The notes below the pieces were generated by a model that was not told the DNA's origin, did not search any database, and saw only the letters and a list, made by a program, of their open reading frames with translations. 64,000 nucleotides of DNA, taken from Pannonibacter sp051860505. GTDB taxonomy: Bacteria; Pseudomonadota; Alphaproteobacteria; Rhizobiales; Stappiaceae. Shown here piece after piece: positions 1 through 8,691 of this stretch. Positions within the stretch are counted from its first letter, which is position 1. Each line of letters starts with the position of its first letter. The DNA lies in the NCBI RefSeq assembly GCF_051860505.1, contig NZ_JBHYDX010000002.1, positions 1-64,000 on the forward strand. The letters run 5' to 3'. Made by a program: the position numbers and the translations under genes.

Positions 1-343
1 CGATGTGGCGCCGGGTGCGGCGGCTGGCGGCGGCCGCCATGTGGGCAAAGAGATCGGCAAACAGCTCCCACGGGCGCTTGGCGTTGGCATCGGCCAGGGT
101 CGAGCGGGCGGGCACCTTGGCGCCCGCGTGATAGAGCCGGGCCTTGTGGCTGGCCATCGCCGCCTCGATCTCGCGCAGGCTCTCGGCCCCCGCAAGCTGG
201 GCAAACAGAAGCGCCAGGAACTGGCTCCGGGACGGCAGCCGCCGCACCCGGTGATCGGCCCGCCGTTCATCCACAAGCCGTTCGAACACGGACCAGGGGA
301 CATGCTTCTGAACCTGATGAAACACGCTATTCTCATGCCGCAT
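1..343 (-). CDS. IS4-family transposase, N-terminal part (DUF4372-type)
   Basis: The minus-strand frame starts at ATG 343 and runs off the left edge, giving the first 114 residues. It opens MRHENSVFHQ, followed by a W-x-V-F-E-R-L-V-D segment, an F-L-A-L-L-F-A-Q-L-A-G segment, S-L-R-E-I-E, and an R-S-T-L-A-D-A-N stretch. This matches the N-terminal DUF4372 region of IS4-group transposases as I know it. A purine-rich GCAGGAAG lies upstream of the start. The DDE catalytic region would lie beyond the window, so completeness cannot be judged. The plus-strand frame over the same bases is a shadow. Confidence 0.8.
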   Translation of the reverse strand, partial: MRHENSVFHQVQKHVPWSVFERLVDERRADHRVRRLPSRSQFLALLFAQLAGAESLREIEAAMASHKARLYHAGAKVPARSTLADANAKRPWELFADLFAHMAAAASRRTRRHI

Positions 344-445
344 GACATTGACTTCCTGCTCGTGTCCAGACCGCCGCTAAACGCCTGAACACAAGTAGAA
401 TCAATGTCATGCACCTTGTCCAGAAACTTAAACCGGACAGCAGTG
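1..445 (-). mobile_element. IS4-family insertion sequence, one end only (continues past the left edge)
   Basis: The transposase gene at 1-343 is followed on its upstream side by about 100 bases of non-coding DNA, then by DNA belonging to an intergenic palindrome found elsewhere in the window. Read on the minus strand the proposed element end begins CACTGCTGTCCGGTTTAAG (445 downward). I place the boundary at about 445 because the bases from 446 (GCACAAGGCGGGGATGAC) match half of the palindrome repeated at 27.0-27.4 kb. The other end and any target duplication lie outside the window, so the terminal repeat is inferred. Confidence 0.6.
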
Positions 446-463
446 GCACAAGGCGGGGATGAC
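446..463. repeat. Half of a GC-rich intergenic palindrome cut by the IS
   Basis: GCACAAGGCGGGGATGAC is identical to the right half of the palindromes at 27016-27132. The matching left half is absent, and the IS end directly adjoins it. This fits insertion of the IS into a copy of the repeat. Confidence 0.6.
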
Positions 464-585
464 CGCAGAAGGGTTGGGTTGCGTGGTACTTTGGCGCTAT
501 GAGAAACGCCAAAGCGTGTTGTTGCGTCGCTCCATTCAGCGATGTGCCTGTGGTCCTGTCCCCGAGATCAGCCCGCTCCGATACT

Positions 586-1260
586 TCAGGCGTCCGCGAC
601 TGCATCCTCTTCGGTCCGGGTGGCCTCCGCATGCTGCAGCGCGGCGGCGATGGTGGCCGGGTCTTCGGCACCGGCGAGCGCGAAGCGGCCGTCAATGATG
701 AAGAACGGCACGCCGGTCACGCCCATTTCACTGGCCTGGTCGATCTGTCGCTTCAGCTTGGCAAGGTCCGAATCTGTCTCGAGCAATTGCTCGACGAGAT
801 CCGACTGCATGCCGGCCTTGGCGGAAATTTCGACCAGGGTTTCGGCCTTGGCCAGATTGCGCCCTTCGACGAAGTAGGCCTTGAACAGCAGCTCGACAAC
901 GTCATCCTGCAGGTCATCGGAGCGGGACCAGAGGATCAGGCGATGCGCATCCAGCGTATTCGGCGAGACTTCGATCTTTTCAAAGGCAAAGGGAATGCCT
1001 TCTTCGCGACCGGCTTGCCTGACGCGTTCATAGGCCACCTCGGCCCGCTCGGCGCCGCCGAACTTCTCGTTCAGATAGGTCGCCCGGTCTTTGCCCTCTG
1101 GCGGCAGGGTCGGGTCAAGCTGATAGGGATGCCAGCGCACATCGACGGCAATCCCGGGAACCGACTTGATCGCCTTCTCGAGCCGCTTCTTGCCGATATA
1201 GCACCACGGACACATCACATCGGAGATGACATCAACCACGAGGGGCTTGAGTTCGGACAT
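586..1260 (-). CDS. DsbA-family oxidoreductase (FrnE-like)
   Basis: A 224-residue thioredoxin-fold protein with a CPWC redox motif at residues 17-20, directly after the first beta strand (VVDVISDVM). FrnE-type 2-hydroxychromene-2-carboxylate isomerase/DsbA relatives have this length and an inserted helical domain. The late cis-Pro loop reads GVTGVPFFII near residue 170. I chose ATG 1260 over a longer in-frame start at 1317 because GAGGAG sits about 7 bases upstream and the protein then starts like its family. There is no signal peptide, so it should act in the cytoplasm as a thiol-disulfide oxidoreductase. It follows the 1385-6110 genes on the same strand after a 124-base gap, so it may have its own promoter. 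Substrate unknown. Confidence 0.88.
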   Translation of the reverse strand: MSELKPLVVDVISDVMCPWCYIGKKRLEKAIKSVPGIAVDVRWHPYQLDPTLPPEGKDRATYLNEKFGGAERAEVAYERVRQAGREEGIPFAFEKIEVSPNTLDAHRLILWSRSDDLQDDVVELLFKAYFVEGRNLAKAETLVEISAKAGMQSDLVEQLLETDSDLAKLKRQIDQASEMGVTGVPFFIIDGRFALAGAEDPATIAAALQHAEATRTEEDAVADA

Positions 1261-1384
1261 GCAGGGCTCCTCGTGAAAGCAGGCTTGGCGGTGAACGGGG
1301 TCCATCAAAACGGACATACGGATGATTTTGCCGAAGACTAGTTACCGAGAGGTGCAGGCGCAAGACCGGCGTGTCGGGCAACGG

Positions 1385-2554
1385 TCAAAGGGCGGTCTGC
1401 CCCAGAATGGCTGAAATCCGCTGCTGCAGCAGGGACCCGCCCTGGTCGCCTTTCAGAACGGCGACTGGCCCAAGTCCGCGCACGGCGCAGACCAGGTCTT
1501 CCTCGCGGCTTGTCGCATCGGCAATCGACAGGACGGCCCCGGTCATGTCGCCGGACAAGGATGCAACGGGCAGCAAGGCCGTCTCGACCTTCGGCATCAG
1601 ATGCAGTTCGCTGAGCCCCAAGCCGCGCGGATCGCACAGCGCCCGGCATCCGGCCAGATAGCGGCCATATTTTTCGATCGGCAAGCCACCGCGCCCGGCT
1701 TCCTGCAGCAGCCACACCCGGCTTTCGGCAAGAACGCGATCGGCCAGCCTGCGGCGGCGGCCAAGGCGGATCGCGGCGGCGAGGCGTGCGGCGAGCTGCC
1801 GTTTGCCCAGGTCGCCTGACAGCACATCATTCGCGCCGGCCCGGAACAGCGGTTCAAGGTCACGTTGGCCTGTCGACATGACCAGAACCGGAACACGAGC
1901 AAAGCGCGCATCCCGCCTGAGGCGTTCGATCGTATCGACCGCCTCCTCTGCCGGAGTGTCGAGGATGACAGCGTCAAAAGCGCGTTGTCCGAGATACGTC
2001 TCGCCCATGTCCGCCGTCAGGGCACCGACAAGCGTCACGTTGCGCGCCCTGGCGTCGAAGAGATCAAGAAAGCGTTGCCCGAGCCCAATCACCAGAAGAC
2101 CCGAGCCCCCTGTGTGATGCGGCGCGGCCCCAAAATGAGGCACACGGCCAAACACAAGTCGCCGCAGCCGGGCTTCCTCATTGCGCAGGATCGCCCGTTG
2201 CAGCGCGCAGATCATCCGGAACAGCGCATCAGCGGGAATCCCGGCATTAATCAGGGCATGGCTGCGGGGCAAGGGATCAGGAAGGACCGTGTCGGACCGG
2301 GTGAGGGCGATGACAGGAACCTCGGCCTTCAGGCGCCCGATATCGGCAAGCGCCATGGCGAGGCTGAAGCGGGTGGACGGATCGTCCAGATACAGAAGGA
2401 CGGCCGCCGGCAACCGGTTGGCATTTGCAGTCGAACTACCGAGATCAACATCGTCGGGCCAACCGGGAACGGATGCCCCCTTCGGTCCACCGAGACGCCA
2501 GATCGGCCCCTGCCACACCAGGGCGCTGTCGCCCTCCCGGTCCGGTCCGTTCAT
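1385..2554 (-). CDS. PleD-like protein with degenerate receiver domains
   Basis: A 389-residue protein. Residues about 48-125 look like a first, decayed receiver. Residues about 152-268 are a clearer second receiver: strand FDAVILDTP carries a possible phospho-acceptor Asp199, and PVLVMSTGQ carries the switch Ser227. The conserved receiver lysine is missing, because the segment reads NDVLSGDL where D-Y-L-x-K-P is expected. The C-terminal 110 residues could be a worn GGDEF fold, but I see no GGDEF motif or RxxD site. The layout recalls the diguanylate cyclase PleD (REC-REC-GGDEF) without its activity. It lies 3 bases downstream of the AMP-ligase-like gene and is surely co-transcribed. Probable role: a non-enzymatic regulatory or scaffold protein (inference). 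Confidence 0.6.
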   Translation of the reverse strand: MNGPDREGDSALVWQGPIWRLGGPKGASVPGWPDDVDLGSSTANANRLPAAVLLYLDDPSTRFSLAMALADIGRLKAEVPVIALTRSDTVLPDPLPRSHALINAGIPADALFRMICALQRAILRNEEARLRRLVFGRVPHFGAAPHHTGGSGLLVIGLGQRFLDLFDARARNVTLVGALTADMGETYLGQRAFDAVILDTPAEEAVDTIERLRRDARFARVPVLVMSTGQRDLEPLFRAGANDVLSGDLGKRQLAARLAAAIRLGRRRRLADRVLAESRVWLLQEAGRGGLPIEKYGRYLAGCRALCDPRGLGLSELHLMPKVETALLPVASLSGDMTGAVLSIADATSREEDLVCAVRGLGPVAVLKGDQGGSLLQQRISAILGQTAL

Positions 2555-2557
2555 CGC

Positions 2558-4189
2558 TCAGGCCACCTGCTGGGCGAGCCGCTGGACGCGCATGGCAAGA
2601 CGGGCCCGATCAACACTGCCATCGTCATTGCGCGGCAGGGACGACAGCATCAGCACGCGGGTCGGGATCTTGGCAAGGTCGACCCGTTCGGTGTCGAGAA
2701 AGGCGAAGAAGGCCTTCCCGTCCGGTGCGGTGCCGGGCTTGGCGACCAGGGCAGCATAGAGGCGTGCGCCGAGGATCGGGTCCTCGACCAGGAAGGCAGC
2801 CGCATCGCTGACTTCGGGATAGGAGGCAAAGATCTGGTCGATGCCCGTGAGATCGCCGACGCCGGGGGCATGTTCACCCGGGATGCCGAAACCAGCCAGC
2901 CCGCCGTCGGTCAACCGAAGCGAAATGCCTGTGCGAAGAAATCCGGCCTTGTCGGTTGCAGGTCCCTCGTCGGCTCCTCCGCCGGATTTCCATCCCCGGT
3001 CTGGAACCATCGGGCCTCGGACAAGAAGCCGCGCAGGCCTGCCATCCTCCGGATCATCGACCTTGATCTCCAGCAGATGCGGCCCGCTGTCGTTGCCTGA
3101 GGGGGCGGAAATCTTGCCGGTCGCGACCGGCAGGATCCGGGCCGACTTGCCCCGCAGCCGGGCGACCATGGCGTATTCATCGGCCACATGCAGGTCGACG
3201 AGCGTGTGACGCGGCACGAAGGTCGCCGCCTGAGGCGCCGAAATGCTCCAGCAGGCCACCAGCGTCGTGCTTTTGCGGGCGAGCCGCGCATCCATGGCCT
3301 CGGCGAGTGGCCCGGGCAACAGGACGTAGTCTGCCTTTACCTCGTCCGCATGGGCGGACAGGCGGGCCAGCGCCGTTGGATGGTGCAGATGCAGCGTGCC
3401 ATTCGACAACAGCCAGGGCACCAGGCCGGCCCCAAGGCCCGTCAGGCCACTGAGGGCATAGGGCACGATGATCTGCGCGCCATCCTCAAGACGGGTTTCG
3501 AGATAGGGCATGAAGCCGGCGGCAATCCACTGGTTGTGGCTGCGGGTCACAGGGGTGGCAGCAAGGCCGTTGCGGGACCAGGTGATCGTTGCGGTATGCT
3601 CGGCCGCCTCGGACCTGTTGAGTTCGGGCGCCGTCAGGCCATCGCCCATTTCGGCGAGCATCGGGCCAAGGTCGATCAGCCCGTCCGGCACATCCTTGCC
3701 GAGGCCAAAGACGAAGCGCAGGCTGAACAGTTCAGCCGCCACGTCGCGCGCGGCAAAGCCGGTGTCCCGGGTTTCAAGCCGGTCGGCGGCCACCAGTCCC
3801 TTGGCACCGAGCCGGTTCATGGCGTCCAGCACATCCTTCTGCCGCCAGTGCAGGGGCAGCGGACAGGCGATCAATCCGGCCCGCAGGGAGGCCATGAAGG
3901 CGATGACCGCATCGACGGTGTTGGGGGCGTGCAGGCCGATCACATGATCGGTCGCAAGGCCGACAGCGGCAAAGAAACCGGCCAGTCGATCAACTTCGGC
4001 CTCGGCCTCTGCATAGGTCAGGCTGCGCGGCGCGCCGCCGGTCCACTCGGCCCTGTCCGGCGCATCCACCAGCGCCAGGCGATCCGGATAGGACTCGGCC
4101 GCCTTGCGGAACAGGCCGTCCAGGGTGACCCGTCCCCAGACCTGGTTCAGCCTGTGGCTCTCGATGGTTTCGGCTGGCGTCGTGATCAT
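2558..4189 (-). CDS. AMP-ligase-like protein lacking catalytic motifs
   Basis: A 543-residue protein with the overall plan of acyl-CoA synthetase/AMP-ligase enzymes: an N-terminal LFRKAAESYPDRLAL segment, a middle domain, and a small C-terminal domain. The key motifs are changed. The P-loop (normally TSGTTGxPK) reads ITWSRNGLAATPVTRSH at 202-218. The YGPTE site is absent. The RTGD motif reads LRTGIS. The C-terminal catalytic lysine of the G-K-x-x-R motif is Ser525 (GSVDR). From family knowledge these losses should abolish adenylation, so this is probably a pseudoenzyme (inference). It sits 19 bases below the periplasmic binding protein gene and 3 bases above the PleD-like gene, forming a tight operon. 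It should be cytoplasmic. Confidence 0.72.
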   Translation of the reverse strand: MITTPAETIESHRLNQVWGRVTLDGLFRKAAESYPDRLALVDAPDRAEWTGGAPRSLTYAEAEAEVDRLAGFFAAVGLATDHVIGLHAPNTVDAVIAFMASLRAGLIACPLPLHWRQKDVLDAMNRLGAKGLVAADRLETRDTGFAARDVAAELFSLRFVFGLGKDVPDGLIDLGPMLAEMGDGLTAPELNRSEAAEHTATITWSRNGLAATPVTRSHNQWIAAGFMPYLETRLEDGAQIIVPYALSGLTGLGAGLVPWLLSNGTLHLHHPTALARLSAHADEVKADYVLLPGPLAEAMDARLARKSTTLVACWSISAPQAATFVPRHTLVDLHVADEYAMVARLRGKSARILPVATGKISAPSGNDSGPHLLEIKVDDPEDGRPARLLVRGPMVPDRGWKSGGGADEGPATDKAGFLRTGISLRLTDGGLAGFGIPGEHAPGVGDLTGIDQIFASYPEVSDAAAFLVEDPILGARLYAALVAKPGTAPDGKAFFAFLDTERVDLAKIPTRVLMLSSLPRNDDGSVDRARLAMRVQRLAQQVA

Positions 4190-4208
4190 GATCGGGCGAT
4201 CCTCTGGA

Positions 4209-6110
4209 TCAATTGCCGGGCTTTACCGACCACCAGGTCGGGAACTCGTAGCCATAAAGCGGGAACGTGGCGGGCGCGGCGATGCGGGTCCACTGGCCGA
4301 GCCATTCGGCCGGCGGATGGAACAGCGGCACGGCATAGGCACCCGACACCAGCACCCGGTCGAGGGCGCGCACGGCAGAAACGAAATCCTCGCGGCTGCG
4401 CGCGGCGACCATGGCGTCGATCAGCGCGTCAATTGCCGGTTCCTTCGCCCCGGTGATGTTGAGCGACCCCGGTGTATCGGCGGCCTTCTGCGACCATCGG
4501 CCAACCTGCTCGCCGCCCGGCGAAAGCGAGGCCGCCCAGGTGTAGAACACCATGTCGAAGTCGAACTTGATCCGCCGTTCCTCGAACTGCGACGGGTCGA
4601 CCGTGCGCACGCTGGCCTTGATGCCGATGAGATCGAGACCGCGCGAATAGGCGAGGGCGAGCTTCTCCTCATCCTCGTTCTTGGTCATGATCTCGAATGT
4701 CGCCGGCTGGCCGGCCGGATCGACCAGGACCCGGTCCTTGAGGCTGTATCCGGCCTCCTGCAACAGATCCAGCGCCGCCTTCAGGACAGTGCGGTCCCGT
4801 CCGGAGCCGTCCGTTGCGGCCGGCTTCCAGGTGCCCTCCAGGACCTCTGGGAGGACAACGCCCGGGAAAGATGCAAGCAACTCCCGCTCGCGCGCATCAG
4901 CCGGACGGCCGATGGAGGACAGCTCGGAATTGTCCCAGTATCCGGCGGTGCGTTTGTAAAGATCTGAGTAGAGGTTGCGGTTGACCCACTCGAAATCGAA
5001 CAGCATCGACAGGGCCTGGCGGACGCGGCGATCGGCGAACAACGGCCGTCGCGTGTTGAAGGCCATCCCTTGCATGTTCGCCGGCGTCCCCTTGACGATT
5101 TCGGTGCGGACCACCTTGCCGTCCTTGGCCGCCGGGAAATCGAAGCCGTTGACCCAGCGCGTCGGATTGGAGAAGGGCAACACGTCGATCAGGCCCTTGC
5201 GGAAGGATTCCTCAAGGGATGTCTCGTCACGGAAATACTCAACGCGAATCTCGTCGAAATTGTCAAAGCCGCGCTTCTGCGGCAAATCCTTGGCCCAGTA
5301 GTCCGGATTGCGCCGGTAGACCACGCGGCGTCCCGGGACGATTTCCGCAAAGACATATGGACCGGTGCCGAGCGGCGGCTTCAGGGTCGACTTGTCAAAA
5401 TTTTCCGCGTCTGTTGCTGCCTTCGAGAACATCGGCGCCAGCGCAATGAGCAGCGGCAGCTCGCGGTTCGTTCCATCCTTGAAGGAAATTCGCACCGTCC
5501 GCTCGCCCATCACTTCGAAATTCGTGATCTGGGCATACCAGTTGCGGAACGGCGGGCGGCCCTTGTCGCGCATGATCTGCAGCGAGAAGATGACGTCATC
5601 AACGGTGAAAGGAGAGCCGTCGGAGAACTTGGCCTTCGGGTTCAGCGTGAATTCGATCCATTCACGGCTGTCCGGCATGCGCACGAATTCGGCCAGGTGC
5701 CCGTAAAGCGTGAAAGCCTCGCCATTGTTGCGCATCATCAGGCTTTCGGTGATGTTCTCACCGAACTGGCGCTCCTTCATGCCGCGGGCGCTGGTAAAGC
5801 CGCCTTGCACGATGAAGGAATTGAGGCTGTCGAAGGTACCCTGGACACCGAGCGTCAGGATGCCGCCCTTGGGCGCGTCCGGATTGGCATAGGTGAAATG
5901 GCTGAACCCGCTCGGCAAGGCCGGTTCACCGTGCATGGAGATGGCATGCACGGCCGGAACCTGCGGATCACGCACATCGGCCAGTGAGGCGTTGCAGAAC
6001 AAAGTCGCGCCAAAAGGTAACAGCAAGAGCGGCGGCAGGGCTGTCGCAAGCAGTTGGCGGCGTGTCACGGAACGGCGTAACGCCTGGGCATTTCGCAGCA
6101 TATCAGTCAT
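4209..6110 (-). CDS. Extracellular oligopeptide-binding protein (YejA-like), Tat-type signal
   Basis: A 633-residue solute-binding protein of family 5 (SBP_bac_5). Hallmarks are HFTYANPDAPKGG, a typical YejA/microcin C-binding start of the mature protein, then ESLMMRNN, FTLNPKAKFSDGSPFTVDDVIFS, and GTGPYVF. The N-terminus carries TRRQLLATALPP followed by a hydrophobic run, which suggests Tat export to the periplasm. I prefer ATG 6110, with AAGGAGG about 13 bases upstream, over an in-frame start at 6185. Relatives deliver peptides or peptide-like antibiotics to YejBEF permeases, but no permease or ATPase gene lies nearby. It heads a three-gene unit with the two degenerate regulatory-looking proteins. 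It could partner with a distant permease or act as a receptor. Confidence 0.85.
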   Translation of the reverse strand: MTDMLRNAQALRRSVTRRQLLATALPPLLLLPFGATLFCNASLADVRDPQVPAVHAISMHGEPALPSGFSHFTYANPDAPKGGILTLGVQGTFDSLNSFIVQGGFTSARGMKERQFGENITESLMMRNNGEAFTLYGHLAEFVRMPDSREWIEFTLNPKAKFSDGSPFTVDDVIFSLQIMRDKGRPPFRNWYAQITNFEVMGERTVRISFKDGTNRELPLLIALAPMFSKAATDAENFDKSTLKPPLGTGPYVFAEIVPGRRVVYRRNPDYWAKDLPQKRGFDNFDEIRVEYFRDETSLEESFRKGLIDVLPFSNPTRWVNGFDFPAAKDGKVVRTEIVKGTPANMQGMAFNTRRPLFADRRVRQALSMLFDFEWVNRNLYSDLYKRTAGYWDNSELSSIGRPADARERELLASFPGVVLPEVLEGTWKPAATDGSGRDRTVLKAALDLLQEAGYSLKDRVLVDPAGQPATFEIMTKNEDEEKLALAYSRGLDLIGIKASVRTVDPSQFEERRIKFDFDMVFYTWAASLSPGGEQVGRWSQKAADTPGSLNITGAKEPAIDALIDAMVAARSREDFVSAVRALDRVLVSGAYAVPLFHPPAEWLGQWTRIAAPATFPLYGYEFPTWWSVKPGN

Positions 6111-6397
6111 GGACCCGCTGGAGCCTCCTTGATTCTCAAGCGTGGATGTTAACACAGGCCCCATGCGCTGCTGCTGTTTTGGCACTTTCCAGTGCTGGAA
6201 ATTCGCATGCGATGTGGTTAAACATGGGCCCGCGCATTTCGGGTCACCCTGTTGCCGTATTCATCGGCCATCGGGTGATCTTAAGAAGGGCTTGGCTTGA
6301 ACGTCCGTCACGACCGGGCTGCGGCATTCAGCTGCGCGGACAACGAGTTCGAGAATGGCCCTTGGGACAGCGAACGCACAATCGAGGATGGTTTCTG

Positions 6398-7015
6398 ATG
6401 ACGAGCTTTTTTAAGAAGGGTATGGCGGGCTGTGCGGTCGCGGCGCTTGCCGTGCTTGGGTCTGTGGCCGGCGTGAACGCCCAGACGGCCGAGCAGGAGT
6501 CCCCGTGGGTCAAGGTCTGCAACACCGACCCGAACGTGAACAAGGAAATCTGCCTCATCACCCAGGAACTGCGGACCGCCACCGGCCAGTTCCTGTCGTC
6601 CGTCGCCGTGCGTGAAATCGCCGGAGAAGCCCGCAAGACCCTGTTGATCGCCGTGCCGACCGGTATGCTGATCCAGCCGGGCCTGCGCGTCCAGGTCGAT
6701 GCCGGCAAGCAGACGGAAGCCAAATACGGCATCTGCTTCCCGAACGCCTGCTATTCCGAACTGGTGATCGATGATGCGTTCGTCGGTCAGCTGAAGAAGG
6801 GCACCAAGCTGGTCCTGACCACGCTGAACCAGCAGGCAAAGCCGGTTCCGCTGGAACTGACGCTCGCCGGCTTCACCAAGGTCTATGACGGCGCACCGAT
6901 GGATGTTGCCGAGATCGAGAAGAAGCAGGAGCAGCTGCAGAACGAACTGCAGCGCCGCGCTGACGAAGCCCGTCAGAAGCTGATCGAGAAGCAGCAGTCC
7001 GCCACTGGCAACTGA
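6398..7015 (+). CDS. Invasion-associated locus B (IalB) family protein
   Basis: A 205-residue secreted protein. Residues 1 to about 29 form a signal peptide (FKKGMAGCAVAALAVLG, then VNAQT). The mature part has SPWVKVCN, four cysteines and a beta-rich core with the LLIAVPTGMLIQPGLRVQVD segment typical of the IalB family (Pfam IalB). Residues about 175-200 are a charged, probably coiled-coil tail (VAEIEKKQEQLQNELQRRAD). ATG 6398 is supported by GAGG about 11 bases upstream, and a strong terminator follows. The family is widespread in Rhizobiales as a periplasmic or envelope protein. A role in invasion is known only for pathogens such as Bartonella, so here the function is open. Confidence 0.88.
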   Translation: MTSFFKKGMAGCAVAALAVLGSVAGVNAQTAEQESPWVKVCNTDPNVNKEICLITQELRTATGQFLSSVAVREIAGEARKTLLIAVPTGMLIQPGLRVQVDAGKQTEAKYGICFPNACYSELVIDDAFVGQLKKGTKLVLTTLNQQAKPVPLELTLAGFTKVYDGAPMDVAEIEKKQEQLQNELQRRADEARQKLIEKQQSATGN

Positions 7016-7048
7016 TATCGCCCGGATCCGGAACGTTTAGAACAGCAG

Positions 7049-7080
7049 ACGCCGCATCTCCGGATGCGGCGTTTTCGTTT
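7049..7080 (+). terminator. Rho-independent terminator after the IalB-family gene
   Basis: A perfect 9-bp stem (CGCCGCATC / GATGCGGCG, 7050-7058 with 7063-7071) and a 4-base loop are followed by TTTTCGTTT. Confidence 0.9.
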
Positions 7081-7124
7081 GCATTGTCGTGCAGCCAAGC
7101 CACGGGGCGAACGGAGCCGAGCCC

Positions 7125-7448
7125 TCAGTGCATCCCTATCGACCGGGGGATATAGGACCCGTCCGAGTTTTCCGCGAAAATCTCGTCCAGCTGCGGGTGG
7201 CGCAGCGGCTCGCCGGTCATGTCGGGAACAAGGTTCTGTTCCGAGACATAGGCGACATATTCCGTCTCCGCGTTCTCGGCCAGCAGGTGGTAATAGGGCT
7301 GGTCGCGCGAGGGGCGGACGTCTTCGGGAATGGCGTTCCACCATTCCTCGGTGTTGGAAAAGGTCGGATCGACATCAAAAATCACCCCGCGAAAGGGGTA
7401 AACCCGGTGGCGAACGACCTGCCCGATCTTGAATTTTGCAGTACGCAT
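7125..7448 (-). CDS. hspQ: Heat shock protein HspQ
   Basis: A 107-residue protein whose sequence RTAKFKIGQVVRHRVYPFRG, then DVDPTFSNTEEWW and YYHLLAENAE, is the standard HspQ (YccV-like, hemimethylated-DNA-binding fold) signature. HspQ is known in enterobacteria as a heat-shock protein that modulates Lon protease and DnaA stability. ATG 7448 is preferred to GTG 7457 because relatives start at M-x-T-A-K-F. The gene is single, between two terminator-like ends. No heat-shock promoter was identified with certainty. Confidence 0.9.
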   Translation of the reverse strand: MRTAKFKIGQVVRHRVYPFRGVIFDVDPTFSNTEEWWNAIPEDVRPSRDQPYYHLLAENAETEYVAYVSEQNLVPDMTGEPLRHPQLDEIFAENSDGSYIPRSIGMH

Positions 7449-7552
7449 GACAGTCACCGTGCACAGGGTCGCGGCACCGTCGCAGCTCCCGTTCGAGGGT
7501 TGCAGCTGATGTCCGGTACCTTACGACGTTTTACACGATACTACTCAACTGT

Positions 7553-8596
7553 CTAAAGACCGTAAACCTCGGCAAGGCCAGGGTCGCGCGATGCGACAAC
7601 CCGCGCCAGGTCGACAATCACCTTCGCCTGTTTCCAGGTCGCGTCGTCCTGCATCTTGCCATCGATCATCACCGCACCGGAGCCATCCGGCATGGCGTCG
7701 AGGATCTTTCGGGCAAAGGCCACTTCGGCAGGATCAGGCGAGAACACCCGCTTGGCGATCTCGATCTGTGTCGGATGCAGGGACCAGGCCCCGAGGCACC
7801 CCATCAGGAACGCATTGCGGAACTGCGCTTCACACGCCGCCGGATCGGAGAAGTCACCGAACGGCCCATAGAACGGCTTCAGACCGGCAGACAGACAGGC
7901 ATCGACCATCTTGGCGACGGTATAATGCCACAGGTCCTGCTGATAGGCGGTGCGCGGCGCGCCATCATTGCCGGCGTCGGCCAGCACGGCATAGTCCGGA
8001 TGGCCGCCGCCAACCCGGGTTGTCTTCATGCCGCGCGAGGCGGCAAGATCGGCCGGACCGAGGCTCATGCCGTGCATGCGCGGGGAAGCGGTGGCAATGG
8101 CCTCGACATTCTTGACGCCCTCGGCGGTTTCAAGAATGGCGTGGATCAGGATCGGCCGGGACAGGCCTGCCTTTGCCTCGAGCTGGGCCAGCAACTGGTC
8201 AAGGTAGTGGATGTCCCAGGGGCCTTCGACCTTGGGCAGCATCACCACGTCCAGCTTGTCGCCAACAGCCGGCACGATCTCCAGGAGGTCATCGAGAAAC
8301 CAGGGGCTGTTGAGGCAGTTGACCCGGGTCCACAGACCCGTCTTGCCGAAGTCATTGGCCCTTGCCATCTCGATGAAGCCATGGCGGGCGGCGACCTTGG
8401 CATCGGCCGGGATGGCGTCCTCGAGATTGCCGAGAACCACATCCACCTGAGAAATGAGATCCGGCACCTTGGCTCGCATCTTTTCGATATGCGGCGGCAC
8501 GAAATGGATCATCCGTTCAAGGCGCACAGGCAGGTCGCGAAACGGGGCAGGGGCGCCGATGGCAAGCGGGGCGTAGAAGGCACGCGGGGTCTTCAT
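7553..8596 (-). CDS. HpcH/HpaI-family CoA ester lyase (malyl-CoA lyase-like)
   Basis: A 347-residue TIM-barrel enzyme of the HpcH/HpaI aldolase / citrate lyase beta family. Visible motifs are VVLGNLEDAIPADAK (metal-binding Asp/Glu), LWTRVNCLNSPW (active-site Arg), VVMLPKVEG, and ILETAEGVKNVEAIA (second acidic ligand). Relatives cleave L-malyl-CoA or beta-methylmalyl-CoA to glyoxylate and acyl-CoA with Mg2+ or Mn2+. Its length and the LGPADLAASRGMKTTRVGG region favour a malyl-CoA/methylmalyl-CoA lyase over citrate lyase. GGAGGGAT precedes ATG 8596. No other ethylmalonyl-CoA or glyoxylate pathway gene is adjacent, so the physiological substrate is inferred. Confidence 0.82.
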   Translation of the reverse strand: MKTPRAFYAPLAIGAPAPFRDLPVRLERMIHFVPPHIEKMRAKVPDLISQVDVVLGNLEDAIPADAKVAARHGFIEMARANDFGKTGLWTRVNCLNSPWFLDDLLEIVPAVGDKLDVVMLPKVEGPWDIHYLDQLLAQLEAKAGLSRPILIHAILETAEGVKNVEAIATASPRMHGMSLGPADLAASRGMKTTRVGGGHPDYAVLADAGNDGAPRTAYQQDLWHYTVAKMVDACLSAGLKPFYGPFGDFSDPAACEAQFRNAFLMGCLGAWSLHPTQIEIAKRVFSPDPAEVAFARKILDAMPDGSGAVMIDGKMQDDATWKQAKVIVDLARVVASRDPGLAEVYGL

Positions 8597-8691
8597 GTCG
8601 GATCCCTCCGTCTGGAATTGGGGTCCCTGCCGCTATAGCCTGTTTGTTGCGCCGCAACCATTGACCGAAAGACGCAGGTGTCGCCCGCGCG

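Noticed and set aside
1865..4456. Two long plus-strand frames (411 and 422 codons) opposite the PleD-like and AMP-ligase-like genes
   Set aside because: I considered whether they were the real genes, because the minus-strand proteins are degenerate. The minus-strand frames have the right domain folds, tight operon spacing and compact starts; the plus-strand ones have no fold or motif.
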